A stretch of DNA of 64,000 nt from Acinetobacter sp. Ac_5812 (lineage in GTDB: Bacteria; Pseudomonadota; Gammaproteobacteria; Pseudomonadales; Moraxellaceae): contig NZ_LXUK01000012.1 of the NCBI RefSeq assembly GCF_013072695.1, forward strand, positions 372,546-436,545, given 5' to 3'. The position numbers were made by a program, and so were the translations under genes. This document shows positions 1-13,100 of this stretch, one piece after another (position 1 is the stretch's first letter; the number at the start of each line of letters is the position of its first letter). The notes beneath the pieces were generated by a model. It had not been told where the DNA came from, made no database searches, and saw only the letters and a list, made by a program, of their open reading frames with translations.

Positions 1-1
1 T

Positions 2-553
<552 letters not shown>

Positions 554-580
554 TCAATACATTCACTGAAATAAATCAAG

Positions 581-614
581 CTAACTCCACCTCTCATGGG
601 TGGAGTTAGATTTT
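581..614 (+). terminator. Rho-independent terminator of trxB
   Basis: An 11-bp perfect stem (CTAACTCCACC at 581-591 pairing with 599-609) with a 7-base loop, followed by ATTTTC. It lies 28 bases after the trxB stop codon. The T-tract is short, but the stem is long and GC-containing compared with the surrounding DNA. Confidence 0.85.
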
Positions 615-890
615 CTATATTGTTTTTTTATTTAGCTACTTATAGTGTTACGCCAGCGTTTCTCTATTTCGGATTCGCTTACTTAAAGCGAGTGTGGGAT
701 AAGTAAGCAGATCCTTTTTAGTAATTGGTATGCTCATTACAAATTCTTTTGGGAACATCAAATTAGTTGGATGGATGAGCAATTAAAATTCAGATTTATA
801 AGAGATAAAATTCCTTTATCTCTTATTTTTATATTAAGTGTTTTTGTAATTGGGATTGTACTTTTTTGAGCTGTACCACATGGCTTCAGG

Positions 891-2162
891 CTATTTGTGC
901 ATGATATATGTTGCCCAATCAGCCATTAAGCCTTTACGTTTTTCTAAATAGCCTCCACGTAAATAAGAAGCTTCAACCTTATCTGGAAGTTTGTGTGCGA
1001 GAACATGTTCACACACTTCTCTACGGTAATCTGTTTTGTCTGCCGACCAATCACGGAAAGTAGACCGAAAGCCATGCGTTGTAATGACTCGGTTTTGTTT
1101 GGGATCAATATAGCCTAAGCCATTTTCTTTAAGCTTTTGCTCATGCAGTCGTTTGATTAGGGTCGTCAAAGACATATCAGAAAGCATCTCACCACTCCGT
1201 GGCGCAGGGAAGATGAAATCTTGAATTAGAGTATGATTTTGAATTGATTCAAGCAAACTTATCGCTTCTTTCGACAAAGGCACATGATGTTCCTTTTCTG
1301 CTTTCATACGTTCTTTAGGAATAATCCAGACTTTATTCTTAAAATCAATTTCCTGCCATTTCGCCCCAAAAATCTCACCAGAGCGACAGGCGGTTAAAAT
1401 TGCAAATTCCAGAGCTTTTGGTGAAATTCCTTTTTTCTGTCTTAAGTGTTGGATAAACTCAGCAACCTGTTCATAGGGCAGGGATGGGTGAGGGCGTGAT
1501 TCCTGCTTTAAATTACCTAATATAGGTTCAAGATTGCCTTTCCATTCGGCAGGGTTGTCACCCTCAAAATATCCCATTGCTTTGGCATAATCAAAAATGG
1601 TTTCTATACGACCACGGATACGTTTGGCTGTTTCGTTTTTCTCAACCCAAATAGGTCTTAAAACTTCAGCAATATCGGCTTTGGTAATGTTACTAATAGT
1701 AAGATTGCCCAAAGTTGGGTAAATATAAGTTTCTAGTGTTGATGACCATTGTCCAATATGTTTTTCATTTTTGAGTTCACGGGTTTTATTGGCAATAACA
1801 ACTTTTGCACATTCCATGAATGTTTTGTTCCGTAGTTGCTGAACATGAAGCTTTGCAATCTGTTCCTGTTGATGGACAATTGGATCAATACCACTTCGTA
1901 TTTGTAATTTTAATTCAGTGGCTTTAGCACGAGCTTCAGCTAAAGAAACTTCAGGGTATGGACCAATACCAATATCACGTCGATGAGGTTTTAATTTTCC
2001 ATCTTTATCCAGATGTTTTCCCACCACCGCACGTAAAATCCAGACACGGGAAGTTCCTTCGACGTTTAAACAAAGACCATCAACACCACCTACGTGATAT
2101 CGACCAGTCTCTTTAATTTTTGCTACACTAAGCGCAGATAGCTCTTTAGCTTTCTTTGGCAT
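891..2162 (-). CDS. P4-type tyrosine integrase
   Basis: Site-specific recombinase that integrates and excises genomic islands, usually at tRNA genes. It is 423 aa, the usual size for P4-like integrases. The N-terminus (about residues 1-95) is the DUF4102 arm-binding domain, with the typical IGPYPEVSLAEAR stretch. The catalytic domain keeps Arg260 (TACRSGE), His363/Arg366 (HGFRSTFRDW), His390 (LAH) and the nucleophile Tyr400 (ASYLRG), so it looks functional. It is transcribed leftwards toward trxB. No cargo genes lie between it and trxB, and to its right are only a tRNA-Ser end and remnants. I infer that it is what is left of an island, or that the island is very small. Confidence 0.93.
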   Translation of the reverse strand: MPKKAKELSALSVAKIKETGRYHVGGVDGLCLNVEGTSRVWILRAVVGKHLDKDGKLKPHRRDIGIGPYPEVSLAEARAKATELKLQIRSGIDPIVHQQEQIAKLHVQQLRNKTFMECAKVVIANKTRELKNEKHIGQWSSTLETYIYPTLGNLTISNITKADIAEVLRPIWVEKNETAKRIRGRIETIFDYAKAMGYFEGDNPAEWKGNLEPILGNLKQESRPHPSLPYEQVAEFIQHLRQKKGISPKALEFAILTACRSGEIFGAKWQEIDFKNKVWIIPKERMKAEKEHHVPLSKEAISLLESIQNHTLIQDFIFPAPRSGEMLSDMSLTTLIKRLHEQKLKENGLGYIDPKQNRVITTHGFRSTFRDWSADKTDYRREVCEHVLAHKLPDKVEASYLRGGYLEKRKGLMADWATYIMHK

Positions 2163-2311
2163 GTTATTGTCTACCCCTCAAATTACCCCTCATAAAATAC
2201 TGGAAATAGTCGGATTAGACAAGACTGAGTTGGATGGGTGTAATTGTAATTAATTGAAAAATATTAATTTATAATATTGGATTGGACTTCTTAGGATTGG
2301 TGTTAGACGGA

Positions 2312-2325
2312 CACCGCTTCCGCCA
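2312..2325 (+). other. tRNA-Ser 3'-end-like sequence, probable attachment-site remnant
   Basis: CACCGCTTCCGCCA matches the acceptor-stem 3' side plus CCA of bacterial tRNA-Ser genes. The preceding 80 bases do not fold into or resemble the rest of a tRNA, so this is not a tRNA gene. Such isolated 3' ends are normally the crossover site left by tRNA-targeting integrases. It sits between the two integrase sequences, with the integrase fragment converging on it, as expected for an att site. A matching intact tRNA-Ser is not in the window. The identification rests on 14 bases. Confidence 0.5.
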
Positions 2326-2332
2326 AATATCT

Positions 2333-2368
2333 AAAAGGGAATCAAATACATAGTTTGATTCCCTTTTT
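2333..2368. terminator. strong hairpin terminator next to the att-like site
   Basis: A perfect 14-bp stem (AAAAGGGAATCAAA at 2333-2346 with 2354-2367) and a 7-base loop. It ends in a T-run on the + strand, and the complementary A-run makes it potentially bidirectional. On + it would end a tRNA-Ser transcript. On - it includes the stop codon of the integrase fragment. Confidence 0.8.
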
Positions 2369-2775
2369 CTTTGGCACAATTTTGGCATTATTCGAAATTT
2401 TAGCGATCTCTTCTTTGTTCTTATCTGAATTAATCCACTTCGCAAAACGCTTCATGAGCATCACCAAACTATGCCCTAGCTGTGAAGCTACATAAACTGG
2501 ATTGAGTCCATTCATTAAGCATACAGTCGCATAAGTATGACGAGTGTTATAGGCAGGGCGATAGCGGATGCCATTCGCTTTCAGTGCAGCCACAAACTTC
2601 TCACTCAATGATTTTTGCGTAGTAAATTCCTGACCTGTTTCATCACAGATAAAACATGCTCATATTTGAGATATGTTAAAGACCTAAGCTGTTGGAATGC
2701 CTCAAAAGCAAAATCATTTAAATCTACAATCAGGCCTTTTGGTTTTAGGCGTTTCTTGTTGAACGCATTCACATG
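2342..2775 (-). pseudogene. degraded phage-type integrase, C-terminal part, frameshifted
   Basis: The last 88 codons (2342-2608) give the C-terminal catalytic part of a tyrosine recombinase: RHTYATVCL, then GLNPVYVASQLGHS with the conserved His. The nucleophilic Tyr position appears as Phe (KRFAKW, where relatives usually have a Tyr just before AKW). Upstream the same protein continues in another frame: FNKKRLKPKGLIVDLNDF near 2680-2750. The two frames are separated by what looks like loss of one T in a T-run near 2650-2656. A second apparent frame break lies near 2770, and nothing recognisable continues beyond it. The N-terminal half is therefore missing. The ATG at 2608 is internal. The fragment is a dead integrase of a second, older element at the same tRNA-Ser site. 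Confidence 0.8.
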
Positions 2776-3047
2776 ACCTTAATTGATATGGAGATTTTTT
2801 ATTCAAAATCTAATAGGTGCTGATTTAAAAAATTAATTATCTATCAACAGCTTTTTTTTATTTTCTTCATTTGGTTGAATATAAGAACAATCCTTTAAAA
2901 CTTCGTGTTGTATGAGGTACTCGCTCGCCTGAACAATGGGATGGTATTCAATCTAGAATGTGGCTACAAGCTTAAAGCACAATAGAAAAGAGTCGTAAAA
3001 TAAAGATGAGAGAATTTTACGCTTTTATCTCTATTTAAAATTGAAAA
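2776..3047. other. intergenic stretch, no gene seen
   Basis: AT-rich sequence between the integrase remnant and the DUF3606-like remnant. Short open frames only, none with recognisable protein content or a ribosome-binding site. Probably decayed mobile-element DNA. Confidence 0.5.
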
Positions 3048-3074
3048 GTTAGGAATAAAAAGTTTATTCCTAAC
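3048..3074 (-). terminator. hairpin terminator downstream of the DUF3606-like remnant
   Basis: A 12-bp perfect stem (GTTAGGAATAAA at 3048-3059 with 3063-3074) and a 3-base loop. On the - strand it is followed by TTTTCAATTTT. It sits 11 bases after the stop codon of the short reverse frame, supporting the idea that a real gene once ended here. Confidence 0.65.
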
Positions 3075-3085
3075 TTTAGAGTTTT

Positions 3086-3193
3086 TTACTTGTTAAGGTG
3101 TTTTTTATCATCATCAATCTGTACTCCTACAGTTTTTACTGCTGCTTTTAACTTATCCTCACTAACGCCTAACTCCAATGCTCTAATTCCCAT
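3086..3193 (-). pseudogene. DUF3606-like C-terminal remnant (35 codons)
   Basis: The reading frame encodes 35 residues including GIRALELGVSEDKLKAAVK and ending DDKKHLNK. The order aliphatic-GVSEDKL-A-V-VG is the signature of the small DUF3606 family, whose function is unknown. DUF3606 proteins are usually 55-75 aa, and a stop codon lies two codons upstream of the ATG (3191-3193), so the N-terminal half is lost. It has its own downstream terminator. It could instead be a very short intact gene, but no convincing ribosome-binding site precedes it. Confidence 0.45.
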
Positions 3194-4184
3194 GGTTCAT
3201 GACAGTATATTTTAAAATGTTTAAGAAGGTCATTATTCAAGACTGGATAAATTTGAATTTTGAGTAAAATAAAATCCAAATAAAAACATGATGTTATTTT
3301 GTATGTATCTACTGATACCTCATCCATAAGAATTCGTTATATAAATCAACCACTTTTTAAGTTACTTTTTTTATTGCCATGTTTTCCCAGCATTTAAATG
3401 GGAAGATACAAAAGAGATCTATAACGGTCTCATTCAGTAAATTCAGTTTTTAGTCAACTTGCAGCTTTGTAATTTCAACCTTATTTTTATTGCTATGCAT
3501 TATATGCTCGGCAGTGACGCATGCTGCATGCCTTCATTGCTAGTACAAGTTTGTCACGTGATCGTTTCTCTTGTAAAACGGTTCATCAGTTTTCGGGAAA
3601 GTCATCATATAATCATGGCTAAGTTTTAATTTTCTAAAGCTTGTCTAGACCTGTCATTCATTTAACTTTGCAAATAGTATGCGTTTGAGTGCACATTTTC
3701 TCATTATCATATAGACGATTTTTATTGACTTTAAACACTTCGCTAAAAAATTAAAATTATTTCATTCAATGATAGTAATGCATAGCAAGCTAACAATAGA
3801 TTCTTATAAATCTAGTCAGAATCCCTTTGTTAAATCTGGTCGAAAATAAGAAGTATAATTTTTAACCATGAAGAGAGAAAAGTTGGACTCAGGAAAATTT
3901 AAAAAAGTAAATTGAAGTTTGTTATTAAATAAAATTCTATACAGGCTTTGAAAAGTAATTAAGTGAATATATTTATAAACAGTTAATATTATTAAAGAAT
4001 ATACCTGAAAAGTTAAGTTGATCTAAATAAAATAAACATCTTTTAATTCAACGAATTAATAATCGAAATTATGAATAATAAATAGAAAAAATGAATTGCT
4101 ACCACACTAAACAAGCACTAATATCAAAGAAATTTTATCTATTTAACAAAAACACACAAATTAACAACAATCCGGGGTAGTGTC
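3194..4184. other. long AT-rich intergenic region before the giant gene
   Basis: About 990 bases without a supportable gene on either strand. It contains small hairpins and a GCATGC-rich patch near 3523-3535, but no repeat array, RNA gene or clear IS end. The promoter and any operator of the giant gene should lie in the right-hand part. I see only weak sigma70-like hexamers, which are expected by chance in DNA this AT-rich. Immediately before the start codon, GGGGT at 4174-4178 is the best ribosome-binding candidate. Confidence 0.6.
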
Positions 4185-7100
4185 ATGAGTAATAAAGAGT
4201 TTAATGCAAATACACAAGAGCAAATGTGGACAGTAGAGCAACTTGAACCAAAGCTTTTACTTTCAGCAGATTTGATGCCGGGAGTGCATGAAATATCAGG
4301 AAATATTGAAAAACCAGGTGAACAAAAACAATATGAATTTGTCGTCACCGAGAAAACTAAATTCTTCTTTGATGGCATCAATGGAGAAAAATTTAATTGG
4401 TCGTTAAAAGGTAAAGAGAAGGGGTTAAATTTCTCACCAATGTCTTTAGAAGTTGATGCACATAAATTTCTTGAGCTTTTACCAGATACATATCAATTAA
4501 CAGTCGATGGTGAAGATGATAAGACCGGTGATTATTCTTTTCGGATTTTTGGTGAAAGTGCTGCACTTAATCTGAACTTGAATGAAACAACTGACCTAAA
4601 ACTCATACCATCGACCCAAGCAGTACTATATAAAGTACAACTTGATCAGGGGGATCGTCTTTACTTTGATAGTCAAACGTCAGCAGTGACTTGGAGTGTG
4701 TTTGATTCAAATGCTAAGCTAATTATTAATAAATCAAATCTATCCAAAGGTTTTGAAGCAACTCAATCGGGTGCATACTGGTTATCAGTAGAAGGAAAAA
4801 ATTCTCAAAATAATGTAAATAGTTCTTTTACGCTGTATTCAACCAAAGACTCAATAGATGTTTTAAAACTAAATGAAAAGCAAAAGGTTATATTTAATAA
4901 ACCATATGAGTCTAAAAAATATACATTTGATTTAAATCAAGATCAATGGATTGCTTATGATCAGCTTACGCAAGGAATTCCAGATACAGAATGGTTGATT
5001 GAAGATAATACTGGACAGCTCATTTTTTCGAATAAACAAACTGAAAATGCAGAAGCAGCGCCTAAATTTTTGAAAGCAGGAAGTTATAATTTAGTATTTA
5101 ATAGTCTAGCGAATATTCAGGGTGAGATTACTTTTGAGTTGAAAGATAGCTCAGTTTTAGAAGGGAATATAGATGAAAATAATCCTAATCTAACCGTAGG
5201 CATAGACAGTTCGAAATTTATCAAGATAAAAAATAAGGACAATGATAGCTTAGCCTTGATATTTGATAATTTAGTTGAAAACGTTGAATTAAAAAGAGAA
5301 GGAATAATCTCAAAGGAGGTATTCTTTTCAAACACTGGGGTGCAGTATTATAAAGTATATCTAACGAAAGATGATGTTGTTAAAGTTGAGAAAAAAAACA
5401 ATTTATCCTTGTTAAGAATATTTGATGAAAATGGTGTTGAAGTAGCTAAATCAAATGGAAATAATCTTCAGTATTTTTCAGAAAAATCTGGATATTACTA
5501 TTTAGGTGTAAGTTATTCTGAAAATGATAATTATATATATTTTGAAGAGGCTGAAAATTTAAAAGATAAAAAAGACAATATTATTTTTTCATATGTACCA
5601 TATTTAAATAAGATTAAAGAAGTTGGTGATGCGGGCGGATCGATAGCAACTGCAAAAGAAATAAAACTTCAAGCCTATAATAGTTTAAAAGTAGAAGTTG
5701 GAAATAACAATACAAGTTATGCAGATGTTGATTTCTTTAAAATAAACGTAAATTCAGGTGATCAAATAAGTATTTCGACACCAAATGGACCCGCTATAGA
5801 TGGTTATCTAAAGATATTCGATAAAAATGGAAATTTATTAAAATTAACAGATGACTCTCCATTAACATATGATTTTAACACGAAAGGAGATTATTACTTA
5901 GCTTTTGGTTCATATAGTAATCGTAATTATAATCCATTGGTGGAAAATAGTGCCGGGACAGGAGGGAGTAAAGGAGTAATAGACGTATATATTGATCTTA
6001 AAAAAGCTATGTCTTTACCAAAAGTATATTTGGTTGATAATCAAGGTGATTTAATATTAGAAGAAAATGTCACTCAGTTAGGACTTATAAAACAGAGAAT
6101 AAATAAGGAACAAGAATATTTTCTCTGGGTAAAAATGCCAGAAACTAAGAAAAAAACGCTTTCATATAGTGTTGGACTTTCTAAAACAGTAAAACATGAA
6201 ATTGATATTTTAGGAACAGTTGAGCAAGAATATAATTTTAACAGTATCTTAAAAAAATATGATATCAATTTGAATGTCAAAAAAGCGGGTACATATTTTA
6301 TAAAAGCAGGTGTGAATTCTGGAGACTTTTCTTGGATGCTTAAGGGGTTTGGAATTGAAACGATAGAATCTAATATTAATGAAGCTGAAAATTTAGGTGC
6401 TTTAAAACCAATTTATTTGGCAGAAGGTATATATCAACTCACGGTTGAAAATTATGATGCTATTGGTAAATTTAATTTAGACTTTATTTCAACAGATACA
6501 ATCTTAAATCTAGACTCGGGCTCAGAAATATTAATAAATAAACTAGAACCAAATGAAGCAGTTATCTATAAGATCGAATCAAAATATTTAGATGAGTATT
6601 TATTCAATGTAGATAAAAATAATCCGAGTCTAAATATTTCTATTTGGGATCAATATGGGAAACTTATAGTTGGTGATGTAAGTAATGATCTAAATTTATA
6701 TCAAGATTATAAGCAAAGTAATCTTTATATATCAATAGTAAATAATAGTATAAGCGATACACTTCATGATATAAAATTTAAATATGTAAGAACAGAGCAT
6801 ACTCAGCCCATTGTCGTTGCTAAACCAATTTATTTAAATCAAGAAATCTTAGAGACTGCTGAGCAACTTCCACGAGATATCAAATATAGCTTTAATGCTG
6901 AACATGATGGCCTAGTTACTTTTGAATTAATTAACAATATTTATGAAACAGTAAGAATAGTTGGACCAGAAGGCGAAATTTTCTCTGGATTTTCTGGTGA
7001 TGCTGACATAATACATGCTAAATGGCTTGTTTCAGGTCAATACTTTATAGAATTTAATAATAAGCTTGAAAATACACCATTTAATTTTAAAATTAATGAT

Positions 7101-10100
7101 ATAAATCAATATCCAGTTTTAGATCAAAATGTATTAAAAAATCTAAGTTTAAATGTGGATAATTCTTTTCAAATTTATCATTTTAATATGGTTGATGATT
7201 ATGATTATTCATTAAAGTTTGATGGTGGTTATGGGGGTTTTAACTTTAAAATATTAAGTTTGGATGGGATTGAAATTGCTCGTGGTGGTGGGGAATTAAA
7301 TAAGGTTGATCTTCTTAAAAAAGAATTGGTTGGTGATTATTTATTAATAATTGAAACTAATAACGAAGTGGATTTTAATTTTAATTTTATTTTAAATTCA
7401 AGTAAGAAAACATTGAACCTAAGTGAGGATAATAGTTTCAATTATAGGTTTGATCATTCTTATCAATACAAAGAAGTTGAAGTAGTTGTTGATGAGGCTG
7501 GTTTATATTTCTTTAATGCCTCGATTTTTAATGGTGGACATTGGACGCTTGTTGATAGTAATGGTGGAAATGAGTTTTTGCCTAATCCTTCTATGCCAAG
7601 CCGTTTGTCTGAAATGAAAGAGAATGCATTTAATGAAACTAGATCATTTTATTTAGGTAAAGGGGTTTATAGATTAATTCTTAACGGATCATCTAATAGT
7701 GATGCAAGAATTAAAATTGAAATAAAACAGGAAAAATATGTTTTAGAGCTTGGTTTATTGAATGGTGAGCTAGTTATACCTAGTATCAAAGCCAATGGAG
7801 GTGAATGGTTTAAGATTTCAGAAAATATTTATAAAGAATTTCTTCTAAAGTTGAAACAAGAAACACCTGATTTAAGTTTGAATTTCTTTGGTGAAAATGG
7901 TGATTTAATAAATAGTGGTTTAAATCCAAATGAAGTATTTAGTTTGGATTCGGATTGTAAATATATTTATGTGGTTGTGATTAATAGTGCTTCAGAAGAA
8001 AAGTTAAATGTGGTTTTTGAAATAAAAGATAAAAGAAGAACTGTGAATTTGAATGAGGACCTGCAATTTAAATATGATGATATTTTAGATAAATCTGATT
8101 TTGTATTTGATGTAATTGAATCTAGTTGGGTTACTTTTAGATTTGATTCAGGTGATTTTGAGGGTTTGAGTTTAAGTAAAGGATCTATTTCTATATTTGA
8201 TGGTAGTGCTGAATACTTTAATCATAATGATGGATTCGGTTTGAAAACATTATGGTTGGAGCAAGGAACTTATGTTCTTAACTTTAGAAAACCCGAACCT
8301 AGATTTTTAAATGAAACAAGTTTGGAAGATGAACTTAATTGGTTTAAATTTTCTATTTCTACCAATGAAAATGTTGAAAACATAGAACTAAACAATAATG
8401 TTGAAATTGATTTTTCAAATACAGATGCGTATAGAGTTTATGAATTTAGTGTCGATCAATTTAAGGATTATAATTTAAGTCTGATTGAAGGAAGCAGTGT
8501 TGAATATGCATTGTATACAAGCAGTGGAATTCAAGTATTTAATGGTCAGCTCGATTTTGGTGGAAAAATAGAAAATATTGCTGAATTCAATCGATATTAC
8601 GATTATAAAAATTATATTTTGGTTCTATGGAGTGAGCAGCAAAAAATTTCTATTCTCCTTGAGGAGGTTGATAGTACTTTACCAGAAATCCCAGTGGTTT
8701 CTACGACTTCAGTTGGAGAATCAGAACTTGTTATTTCAGGTGTGAGTAGTACTACTGAGAATTTTGAAAAAATATCCTTAAATATTGAACAGGATGGAAT
8801 GTATTTTATTACCAATCTTAAGGATGATGGAAGATTATATTGGGGAATAGTAGGTGCATCTTTTATTTCAAATAATGATTTAGTGAACCAAGTTTACCTT
8901 AAGAAAGGGATATATAATCTTATTATTGTAAATCCGGGATTGGTTGAAATTGGTTATGAATTTAAGATATTACCAGTTTTAAAAATCAAAAGTGAAATTA
9001 ATAAACAAGAAGAAACTGTTGTTGATTCATTGGCTGCTGGTGAAACAGTATTTTATAAGCTTACACTAGATCAAACAGATGAATTGTTTTTTAGAAATTT
9101 GAGTCAATATAATGACTTAAAAGTAAGTTTGTGGATGGAAGATGGTTCATTTACTGATTATTTTGGTGATTCTATAAAGCTTTTTGAAATTTATGGAGAT
9201 GCTAAAAAACAAAAAGAGATCATATATTTAACAATTACAAATATTTCAGCTGAAAGTATCCAAAATTTTAACTTTATTGTTGAAGATAAAACAAAAAAAA
9301 TTATTCTAAATGTTGATAATGTTTTTAATGTACAAGATGGTCAACAGTTTTTTTCTTTTAATTTTAATGTCGAAAATGATGGTTGGTATAGCCTGAATTA
9401 CAATGGTTTAAATAATTATTCTGCTAATATTTATCAAGTTGTAAATGGATGTCGGTTGCCTGTAAGCCGCTCTTTATATACTGATGTAGATTTTTATAAA
9501 TTAGAAAGCGGTAATTATGTTATTCAGTTTTATTACAATTATGTGCCAGCTTTTACTATGAGAAGTAGTCCATCTGATTTAGGAGGTGGTCGTAATTTAA
9601 CAGTTAATATTTCGGATGTTGAAGAGCCGAAAAAAATATCTATAGAAAACCAAAATGTAGCAGCAAGTGAACATACACAAGTTTATGAGTTTCTTGTTGA
9701 TCCAGATTTTAATTATTTTATTGATATTCCAGAGCTAAATGGTAGCGAAGTTAGTAATTTTACTTTTAAATTATTCGATGAATATGGTAGAGAGCTTGTC
9801 TATGAAAATTACTATGCTATGTGGAGGCTTCCATTAAATGAATTTGGTAAAAATTATTGGCTAGTTATTGAAAATAATAATCAGACAGAAATTTTATTCA
9901 ATATTGTGAAGCAACCAAAGCAGATTCATTTGTCAGTCAATGCAAATGAAAATACTGCTTATGAACTTGATTTGTTAAATGATTATCAAGGGCAAAATAT
10001 TATTTTAAATATAGAAAAGTCAGGAACGTATTTCTTTGAATTGCCAATCGATGAAAATTTGCAATGGGATTTAATCGGTCTTGGCCAACAAAATGGTTTC

Positions 10101-13100
10101 CCTAATAGAGAGTCTGTACTTTCACGTAGTGAGGAGTTTAATAGTAATAATGCTGTGCTAGCTTTCCATTTATCAGCGGGAACTTATAAACTCGTATTAC
10201 GACCATCACAAGCGATGCATGTTGCATTTAATATTATTCCGGCAGCACAAGCTGTGAATGTATTAACCAATACGCATACTGTTATTGACCAATTAGCTGC
10301 TGGTGAGGTTAGGTTATTCCGTGTATATCAGGACTACTTTGCAGTTTATACTGATAATTATAATCAATTCTGGTTAAGTTTGATTTCTGAAAACCTTTAT
10401 CTTGAATTTGATTTCTGGACGCAAAATGGTGAACGAATTTTCTTAGATTATGCTAATGAAAATGGAATTATTAAATTATTAAATACGCAACCTTACTATT
10501 ATATTTCAGTAAAAAATAATGGCCCTGACGTTCAAGAGAATATTGAATTTATTGTCACCAAAGAAGAACATGTTGCTGAAGTCGAAACGATTCATTTAGA
10601 CCAATTTGTTTCAATTGCTGGGAATGCGCTAAGTGACCAGTTAACATATGAATTTTCAACTACAGAAGATGGTTTTATCCGTTTTGATTTCAAACAGTTG
10701 GCTTATCAATATATAAAAATAACAGGTTCGGATGGTTTTATTTTTGAGGGAAGTCCTAGAACACTAAATAGTTTAACAGGGCAGTCTTTAGAAGCATTCT
10801 GGTTGAGAGCAGGCCAGTATAAGCTTGAGTTCAAAAATAAAATATTTGGAAAAAATTTAGAGTTTGTCGTTCAAAATCAGTCAAAGCTTGCCAGTATTAT
10901 CGCTGATGAAACTGCCCTTGTAACTTTAGCGGCTAAAGGAGGGTATCAATTCTTTAACTTAACGTTAAACAATCAGAATGATACTGAATATTGGTTACAT
11001 CATGTCATTACTAGTGGACAAAATTTATCCGCTTTACGATACACACTCTATAGTCAGGATGGAAAGAAACTTTCAAATGGTACTCTTTCGACGCTGTATC
11101 AAGCTTTAACTACACAGGGTCCAAATAGCCAATATATTTTATTGATTGAAAATTCTAGTAACTCTCAAATTGAATATCAACTTAATTTACTCAAGAAGCA
11201 AAACCCGCAACCACTAGTAATTGAGCTTAATAAAACTGTAAATGATCAGTTTTTGGGACTTGAGCAGCAGAAAAGCTATACTTTTACAATCAATGAGATG
11301 ACTACACTGAAGTTGGAGCAGCTCTCATTAAATAGTTCAAGTAATAATTATAAGCTAGTAAATAGTAAGGGCTTAGAAGTTATTCTTAATAAGAATAATT
11401 ACCTTCTCATTGCAGATACATACTATTTAACTGTAGTGAATGATAGTCAACCAAATGATCGTGCAAACCCATTTAGCTTTAAGACGGTTGCCGTGAACAA
11501 ATCGATTGACTTGAATTTAAATATATTGACACAGATTTCATATAATCAAGGAATACCAGATAAGTTTTTGAAAATTTATTTGAGTGAAGATCGACTTTAT
11601 GATTTGAGTAGAAATAATTATCAGCATGGGGGATTTATTATATATGATTTACAAGGTAATTATATAAAAACAATTGAGCCAAGTTATTATAATTATGGTG
11701 TTGGTTTTGAAGTTAACCAAACAGGTAATTATTTGATTCGACCTACTTCTTATTCAGATTATAGTGGAAGTATAAGTTTTACTTTGATAGATAAAGCTAA
11801 ATATTTAAATCTTGCTGAAAGTGATTTTGTTAGTGGGATTTTAAATACTTATAATAGTCAGCAAAAGTATAAGATAAAAATTGAAAATCAATCTTTGTAC
11901 AAAGTTAATGGGAATAATTCAAATATTGTTTTTTCAATTAAGAAAAAAGATGGGGCTGGTAATGTTTATGAAACTCAATTAAATGGAGGAGGCTATTTTT
12001 CTTTAGAGTCTGGTGAATATGAAATTACACTCTCTAATACTTCATCAAGTGCCAGTGGGTACTATTTACAGTTTTTGGATTTACTAAAGCCAAATGAAAA
12101 TGAACTTCAACTGAATCAAAAAATTACAGTAAATTCAGCGAATGGTCAAAAAGCAAATATACAAAATTTGGATGGACAAGCAGGTGAAACTTGGCTCATT
12201 GATTTAAGAAATACTGGCTCAAATTACCATGATGTTCTTTGGGAGTTATATGACCCATCTGGAAATAGAGTTATTTCCTCTTCCCAATCAGGAGGTCAAG
12301 ATAACTCTGTTAAATATACTTTAACACAATCAGGTCAATACACCTTGTTGATTTGGGGATATTCATCCAATTCAGCTAGAACAACTTCTGTCTTAGTTAC
12401 TCAACCTGCTGAAGTTAAACAAACCCTTAATATTGGTGACCAGGTTTCAAGTCAAATAGTCAAAGCTGGAGATGTACATACATACACACTGAAATTGGAT
12501 AAATCAACTGCTTTTATTATTGATGCTGTATTAGGCAATACCAATTTTAGTATTATTCGTGAAGATGGGACAGTAATTGATACAAATAACTATTCAATAC
12601 AATATTTGACAGCGGGGAATTATCGTTTCGTATTTAGTGGTTATCGGTCTGATACACCTACTTATTCATTTAAGTTAGTTGACTATATTGCAAAGTCCTC
12701 AGTAGTGAATCTTGTTGAAAATATTAGCTCTGAATTAAAAGTTGGTGAGAATCTGGCCTTCATTGAATTGAATACAGAGCCAAGTCAAAAATATAGTTTA
12801 GATTTTACTACCAGTACGGGGCTTTCGTATCAGATTGTAGATGCATATGGGCGGATTTTAATCTCAGGCAATGATTATAATAACAGTAATACATTTATTG
12901 CACCTGACGGTCAAGCTTATTTGATCGTTAGAAGATCAAGCACAAGTACGGTTAATGCTTTCAACGTACAAGTGGTACCTGTTTTAAATACTGTGTCAGT
13001 ATTACAGTCTAGTCAGACGGTAAGTGTATCTATGTCAAAACTTGCTGATCGGGCTGAGTATACTTTCAGTATGGCAAGCGAGGGGTGGTTGGTTCTAGAG

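Noticed and set aside
2230..2325. An intact tRNA-Ser gene
   Set aside because: Only the last 14 bases match; there is no anticodon, D or variable arm upstream.
4018..4047. Possible sigma70 promoter TTGATC - 18 bases - TTTAAT upstream of the giant gene
   Set aside because: Only 4/6 and 5/6 matches in very AT-rich DNA where such pairs occur by chance; not strong enough to list as a feature.
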